The notes under the pieces were generated by a model that was not told the DNA's origin, searched no databases, and saw only the letters and a list, made by a program, of their open reading frames with translations. From assembly GCA_032718475.1 (NCBI GenBank), contig JAUCBJ010008876.1, forward strand, positions 1 to 55,477: DNA of 55,477 nucleotides, given 5' to 3'. The stretch comes from Nemertoderma westbladi. Taxonomy: Eukaryota; Xenacoelomorpha; Nemertodermatida; Nemertodermatidae. Numbering within the stretch: position 1 is the first letter of the stretch; every line of letters starts with the position of its first letter. Shown here one piece after another: positions 51,048 through 55,477 of this stretch. Position numbers and translations under genes: made by a program.

Positions 51048-51665
51048 TTAGCATCCTTTATCAATTTTATTAATGTGCTGTTTATTGATGGTGGGTGCGT
51101 GGTTTCGAATATGTAATTTTTCTGCGATTTTTCTATCAGGCCAATCCTTGCATCGGCGCAAAACTTTTGCCGTGAAGGGGTGGCGGTGCGTGTTGTCTAT
51201 TTGTGGGTGAAATTTCTGGTAGTGATCGTAGATTTTACTGTCTTTGTGTTTGGTACGGTAAAGATATTTGTGTCTGCTTACTCGAACTCTTATTGGGTCT
51301 TTTATTTCTCCAGCGTATGGTGCACTGCATATTGTACAATTTAGATGGTAGGTGATGTTTTTCGTGTTACAATTTGGAACGCCCAACGAACAAGTATAAC
51401 AGGGTTTATTTAAGGGTGCCGGATATGTTGGGGGATTAATAGCTGTTCTTATTAATTGTTGTTTGAGTTTAGGTCCTGAGGTGGATGCTACTTAGGCGAT
51501 TTCTTTCTTTTGTATGACTCTATTTATTTATTTTAGTATGCATTCGTTGATAAGGGTAATTTTATAGGTAGGCGCTTGAGTTTGGTGTTTCGTGTTCGGA
51601 TAATTCTGGAATTGTCGGAGATTTGTGTTTGTTTTAGTGCAGTTTGAAGTAGGGTGATTATCTTT
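51048..51665 (-). pseudogene. Penelope-like element remnant, C-terminal GIY-YIG-type endonuclease
   Basis: The intact part (to 51493) begins KLKQQLIRTAINPP and continues through a cysteine pair (CYTC). It then reaches NITYHLNCTICSAPYAGEI, with the spacing of the GIY and YIG segments, and RVRVSRHKYL, corresponding to the Arg helix. It ends IAEKLHIRNHAPTINKQHIN, as Penelope endonucleases do. Upstream, beyond stops near 51495 and 51535, a further segment up to 51665 (TLLQTALKQTQIS ... KLKRLPIKLPLS) is probably the C-terminal RT region. The RT core is missing. Confidence 0.7.
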
Positions 51666-52304
51666 TCAACTACAACTACAGTACAACAAACGTTCAATGC
51701 TCAGGTACTAGTACAGTCCCAATCCCAATAAACATTAACTTGGTCGTTTTGGCGGCCAAAATGACCAAAATCGCCAAAAAATATAGTGTATTCCTATGGG
51801 CTACACCCGGCTACTTGGTCGTTTTGGCGAAGCGATTTAACTCGACTCAGTCAAGTCCAGACAGCCCGTCTCCTTGGACATCCATTTGGTTGCTCTGATT
51901 AAATGTCGGCTCGCTTTCATTTTTATGATTGACAGATTGTTAACTTACCTGGAGCTGAGTCGGGCCTTTCAGTTGTAGTAAAAGACCACCCACTGAGGCA
52001 TTGATACAGCACATGCTAATACGTAATAAGGGAGTTAGTTGAATGCGGCTTTGTTAAAAGGAGGAGTATGTATAATAATCGGATTTTGTGTGTTATTATT
52101 AGATAATCACTTCTCACCTTTTCCTTTGTGTAGCTTCAGTTTAGAGTCATTATGAAATGGCAACGTGTTCTGTATGAAGGCGTCCTAATTATAGTTTTAT
52201 AGTTAGAAGCTGGGTCTGTGACAGGGCGAGAGGTAGCTATTAAATAGCGACACTCAGTCTCGAACGAGTTCGGTATACTGATGAAATTCAGATTTGACGG
52301 CGCG
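51666..52304. other. intergenic; no gene seen
   Basis: Holds an imperfect hairpin at about 51740-51775 (TGGTCGTTTTGGC paired with GCCAAAATGACCA), with the first arm repeated at 51817-51829. No coding feature. Confidence 0.5.
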
Positions 52305-53617
52305 GCTGTTCGCGCTTTCAGACCTTTGGCAGTTTAACCCACCAAATTAAGATGTCTTCTAGATATTAAATCTGTTTTTAGTCTATGATAAGTATTTGAT
52401 TCACTACACTAGTCGAAACCAATCCGTGCGCGACCATTCACCCGCTGGATATTCCCGGGAGATTGGGTACGACGGTTTAATTTTTATTGCTATGTAAGCC
52501 TAATGTATTATTCGACTGACAGTATTATATAATCTCTGACAATATTATTCACCTTCGGGAATATTAACAGTTCCTTTAGGACGTGGCGCTTTATCTATAT
52601 AAACAGAGTTATGACTTAAACTACTCACAACGATATGGCTTAATTATAATTCACATATATGGCGCATTCTTTAGGAATTGCTTCTTTAACAGACTCACTC
52701 ATACACTATGCTGCACTATACTGCACACTAATCTGCCAATCTTCACTGATTTTAGTCACATATAAAAGGAATACAGGCTGACTCATGTAGGGTCTATCAA
52801 ATAACATTAGATTCACTTCAAACCACTTTAACATAAGTCACAATCGTTATTGGTAACCTTTCTCTCTTACCTTCGGTATATCAAGAATATTGGGTTGCGG
52901 GGTTATTTATCGTTATTCCAAATATAATAATTCATCAACCATATTATGAAGAACTGACAGTAAATAGCAGTATAAAACAACAACTGAACACTGATTGTTA
53001 CGAGTTTGCAATGTTTCAGCAGTCAGGATGTATGATCAGTTAGCAGTAGTCTTTAGGTATGTTAAAGGATATATGCCCTTTATAATTAAACCTACTAGTG
53101 TAAGACCAAAAACAGTAAGGCACAAAATACTTCCAAGCCGTTCTTTCTTAGGCTCAGGACTGAATGTAAACACTGCACATAGGCATTGCGTCATTTCTCG
53201 GAAATTTTCTGTACAAGGAGCCACAAAAACGCTCTCATTGGCTGACTGAACTGAGAGACGCCGTAGAACAAAGGAAATCAACAGGTATGAATGTCAGCTG
53301 TTAACCGTAGTCATAGTAACTACTGTTCAAGAGTAGCTATCACCCCTTTGCGTCACGAATTGCCATAGAATCATAAAATATGCCTTTCACAGTACACATA
53401 CGGAGGAAATAGGTCTTAGATCCTCTAAAAACACCGATACAGCAATAATACGGTCTCTTACACTTATTAAATCAACTACAGAGTATTTTAATGTAAAAGA
53501 TAATAAAAATAACGGGGCAATTCAGCAAAGGCTTTTACACCGCTCCCAGAAAATGGGATTTTCAGTCTATAAAATATAAAAATCACAGTTTCTAAAACCT
53601 AAAGATACTCTAAACAG
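52305..53617 (-). repeat. inverted-repeat family, non-coding downstream block (copy 2)
   Basis: This is the reverse complement of 5191-6483. It is about 95% identical by eye over 52305-52975 and more diverged near the coding end, and the 90 bases after the stop again match. A TATA-like box (TATAAAGG, minus strand, 53084-53077) and CCAAT (53241-53237) are present at positions comparable with copy 1. Beyond 52305 this copy continues into sequence absent from copy 1. Confidence 0.7.
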
Positions 53618-53902
53618 TTAGTCTTTCTCGCGCGGACGGCGTTTACGCAGTTTTTTAAAGCTAGCAAGAGTCCTTTTCTCTTTGGGGGGAACCACTTTAC
53701 TAGGAGGGCCATAACTCCTGGGTGAAGGGTGCAATATGATTGCATTAGAAGGTTTGGGTTTACTGTCGGTGTCTCGTCCATTTCGATATGCTTCTCCTCG
53801 AGCTGATTTTCCTCCGCTTGTCATGGGATATGTTCGTCCAAAACTCTCGCAGAGAATAGGGTTTTCTAAGCTTGATATCTTTAGAGATTCGAGATTTCCC
53901 AA
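53618..53902 (-). CDS. unrecognised repeat-family ORF with basic C-terminal tail (copy 2)
   Basis: This frame's last about 40 residues (NAIILHPSPRSYGPPSKV..., TLASFKKLRKRRPREKD) match the 143-residue ORF at 4759-5190. The N-terminal part differs. The first residue at 53902 is a TTG, and the first true ATG begins MTSGGKSARG. The frame is open about 18 codons further upstream, so the natural start is unclear and an exon boundary is possible (a GTAAGT lies just upstream). It ends in TAA. No known domain is recognised; the tail is basic and NLS-like. Confidence 0.45.
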   Translation of the reverse strand: MGNLESLKISSLENPILCESFGRTYPMTSGGKSARGEAYRNGRDTDSKPKPSNAIILHPSPRSYGPPSKVVPPKEKRTLASFKKLRKRRPREKD

Positions 53903-54175
53903 TCGAACCGAGATAAGGCCAATTCGTTTATCGATTGGACTTACTGTTATAACTTACGTTTATCTGAACAAACGCAGGTTTCCTTTTTGATCTTTATAGA
54001 ATCACGTTTAACTCGTTTCGTACAAAACTCTCCTTCACCTTGATGAAGGGTTGTATCGCGTTAAACGGGGACGACCATACGGTAGGATAGTGATATTAGG
54101 TGTCCGCATCACAATCCGGCTAGGTAAGATGGGCGGCTAGCTAGAAATCACTGTCGGAGTGTTACCGATTAATTG

Positions 54176-54570
54176 TTAGGGTAGCACTAGATCTTTGAAC
54201 AGTGAATACAGTCCACGAGGATCCGCGACACCACCAGGATCGCAGGTCTGAGGTCCGACTAAGGAATGAGGAGGTTTGATCGAGTATTCCGGGACTCTGA
54301 TCGTAGGTTTACTCCAGGATCGTTCGAGCCGAGTGAGCATAGGTGGTACGTCAAACAAGTTTCGCTCGAAACTCAAGTAAATATAACGAGCACAACTGTG
54401 TTTAACACAACGTTTCCGTGGATGTTTATGTCTTTCCGTTTATTGGCTGGATCTAGGGCATTTACCGTAATAATACCAAAGACGCACGTCTGGTAGGGGA
54501 AACGCGGGTGATATTTATTTGTTGTTACAATGCTTCTATCAAGAATTCTAAATATACGTTGGAGTTACCG
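54176..54570 (-). pseudogene. protein-like ORF fragments upstream of repeat-family ORF
   Basis: Two overlapping pieces in different frames look protein-like. One is an Met-less 60-residue segment from about 54570 to 54385 (RFPYQTCVFGIITVNALDPA, then INIHGNVV). The other runs from 54376 to 54176 (RNLFDVPPMLTRLERSW, then PHSLVGPQTCDPGG). They are on the same strand and upstream of the basic-tail ORF, so they may be decayed or intron-separated parts of the same element. No family is recognised. Confidence 0.3.
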
Positions 54571-54642
54571 CGTTTATTTGTTTCTTTAGTGTCTTTTCTT
54601 TCGAGTCGATTTCGAATAGAATTTTTGCATTCGAATTTCAGT

Positions 54643-54957
54643 TTATGGTTCCGACTCCGCTGGGCAGGATATATAGTCGACATAGTCCGTATTATGTAAA
54701 TCGATAGGATGACCAGTGGTCAAGAAGTCCATATACGTACCATTACGATGCGTGTAGTGAGCAGTGAACTTTCTATAATCCAATTCACGCACAAGTTGCT
54801 CCTGGGACATTGGCGGTTCGATATAACGACCATCGTCCTCCGTAGTAGTTGGATCAGCGTCGCCGCACATCAAGCCATCGACAAACGCCTGCAAAGGTAG
54901 AGTATATCGCTCCCCGATACTAAGACCATCTGCTATCAACTCCGTCATATCTGCTAT
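54643..54957 (-). CDS. hypothetical ORF of about 100 residues upstream of repeat-family ORF
   Basis: From the ATG near 54945 the frame reads MTELIADGLSIGERYTLPLQ, then a D/E/T-rich part, then MSQEQLVRELDYRKFTAHYT and FLTTGHPIDLHNTDYVDYI before TAA. It is acidic, has no membrane segment and shows balanced residue use, which suggests real or recent coding. The frame is open upstream to 55119, but that part is low-complexity V/R-rich and less convincing. It shares its strand with the fragments leading to the basic-tail ORF. Unrecognised. Confidence 0.35.
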   Translation of the reverse strand: MADMTELIADGLSIGERYTLPLQAFVDGLMCGDADPTTTEDDGRYIEPPMSQEQLVRELDYRKFTAHYTHRNGTYMDFLTTGHPIDLHNTDYVDYISCPAESEP

Positions 54958-55119
54958 ATGTGAGTTTATCCATATTATAATGAGTTTATATTTAGGCGAG
55001 CGGGCGTCGCTGCCTACCCAATCAACCCCCGGACAGTACGAGATCCTCAGCGCCGATGTGTCGTCGCCGCTGTACTTTCGCCAACGACGTAGCCGCACAA
55101 CGACAACGACAACCGGCAC

Positions 55120-55477
55120 AAGTCACTCAACTGTCCGTCCCAAAGGCTTAGATGTACTTCAGGTTTTCCTTGGAGAGTTAGGTTATTTTACGATTGCGAC
55201 TGGCTACTGTAAACACACCTTAGTAGTAACATTCGCCTATAAACTCACAAGTACCACACACACAACTTGTCACAAATTACACACACTCGGGTCACTTGTC
55301 CGTTAGTCAATGCCTTCCAGAATGTCACTGTATTATTATGTATCCTTGGACACCATCAGTGCACTATTTATTCCCTATGCTATTCAATGGGACAAGCTTT
55401 CTATTGTTCTTTTAACTCAATTCTAATTCTAGCGTGGTTGTTGCTATGGTGACATTATGCAAAGCTAGCGGTAGAAT
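55120..55477. other. window edge, no gene seen
   Basis: Sequence with short frames only. It may be the upstream region of the minus-strand hypothetical ORF, with a TG/CA-rich stretch around 55255-55290. Confidence 0.4.

Noticed and set aside
4759-53902. One giant transposon of about 49 kb with the inverted copies as terminal repeats
   Set aside because: Copy 2 continues outward into further protein-like fragments of the same strand, the interior has no integrase, polymerase or capsid genes belonging to such an element, and no flanking duplication is visible. Two dispersed inverted copies is the simpler reading.
54643-54699. Plus-strand frame 54508-54699 as a gene
   Set aside because: Short, hydrophobic, and antisense to a more convincing minus-strand frame.

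Overview
This window is animal nuclear DNA, most likely from a marine invertebrate. The evidence is a set of retroelement families typical of metazoans (Ty3/Gypsy of CsRn1 type, BEL/Pao, CR1-, RTE- and Penelope-like), many short DNA transposons, mosaic GC content and one mitochondrial valine-catabolism gene with an animal-type presequence. The species cannot be fixed from the sequence. Only one ordinary host gene is visible, HIBCH on the minus strand at 38501-39664; almost everything else is repeats.

Layout. 1-4580: a Ty3/Gypsy element on the minus strand (partial LTRs, gag, interrupted pol, tRNA-primer site). 4759-6483: one copy of an unrecognised repeat family with a basic C-terminal coding tail and a promoter-like downstream region; its inverted partner lies at 52305-53902, about 46 kb away, with further protein-like fragments out to 55119. 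6481-7110: a 630-bp near-perfect palindrome. 8111-10035: a TA-flanked, non-autonomous Tc1/mariner-like element with a nested hairpin element. About 10319-10553: the decayed 3' end of a LINE. 10956-35348: a satellite of about 17.7 kb with a 45-bp unit (and a 22-bp deletion derivative), split by a complete, very young BEL/Pao retrotransposon (13188-19886) with identical LTRs and a 5-bp target duplication. 37043-38068: exactly 57 copies of an 18-bp unit. 38501-39664: HIBCH. 39777-41345: a non-autonomous element with GGTTCGG subterminal repeats, ending 112 bp upstream of the HIBCH start codon. 41925-43010, 45518-47050 and 47550-47873: three LINE remnants. 43585-43880 and 49315-49870: degenerate tandem repeats. 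49008-49232: a small MITE with a 10-bp target duplication. 51048-51665: a Penelope-like remnant with a GIY-YIG-type endonuclease.

The two main signals are the satellite and the inverted pair. The satellite carries five CpGs per 45-bp unit and its commonest variants look like CpG deamination, suggesting a large germline-methylated block; its very long open frames on both strands are a by-product of a unit length divisible by three, not genes. The inverted pair is an unclassified element family. Apart from HIBCH, the parts are a nested set of selfish and structural DNA and do not form a pathway.
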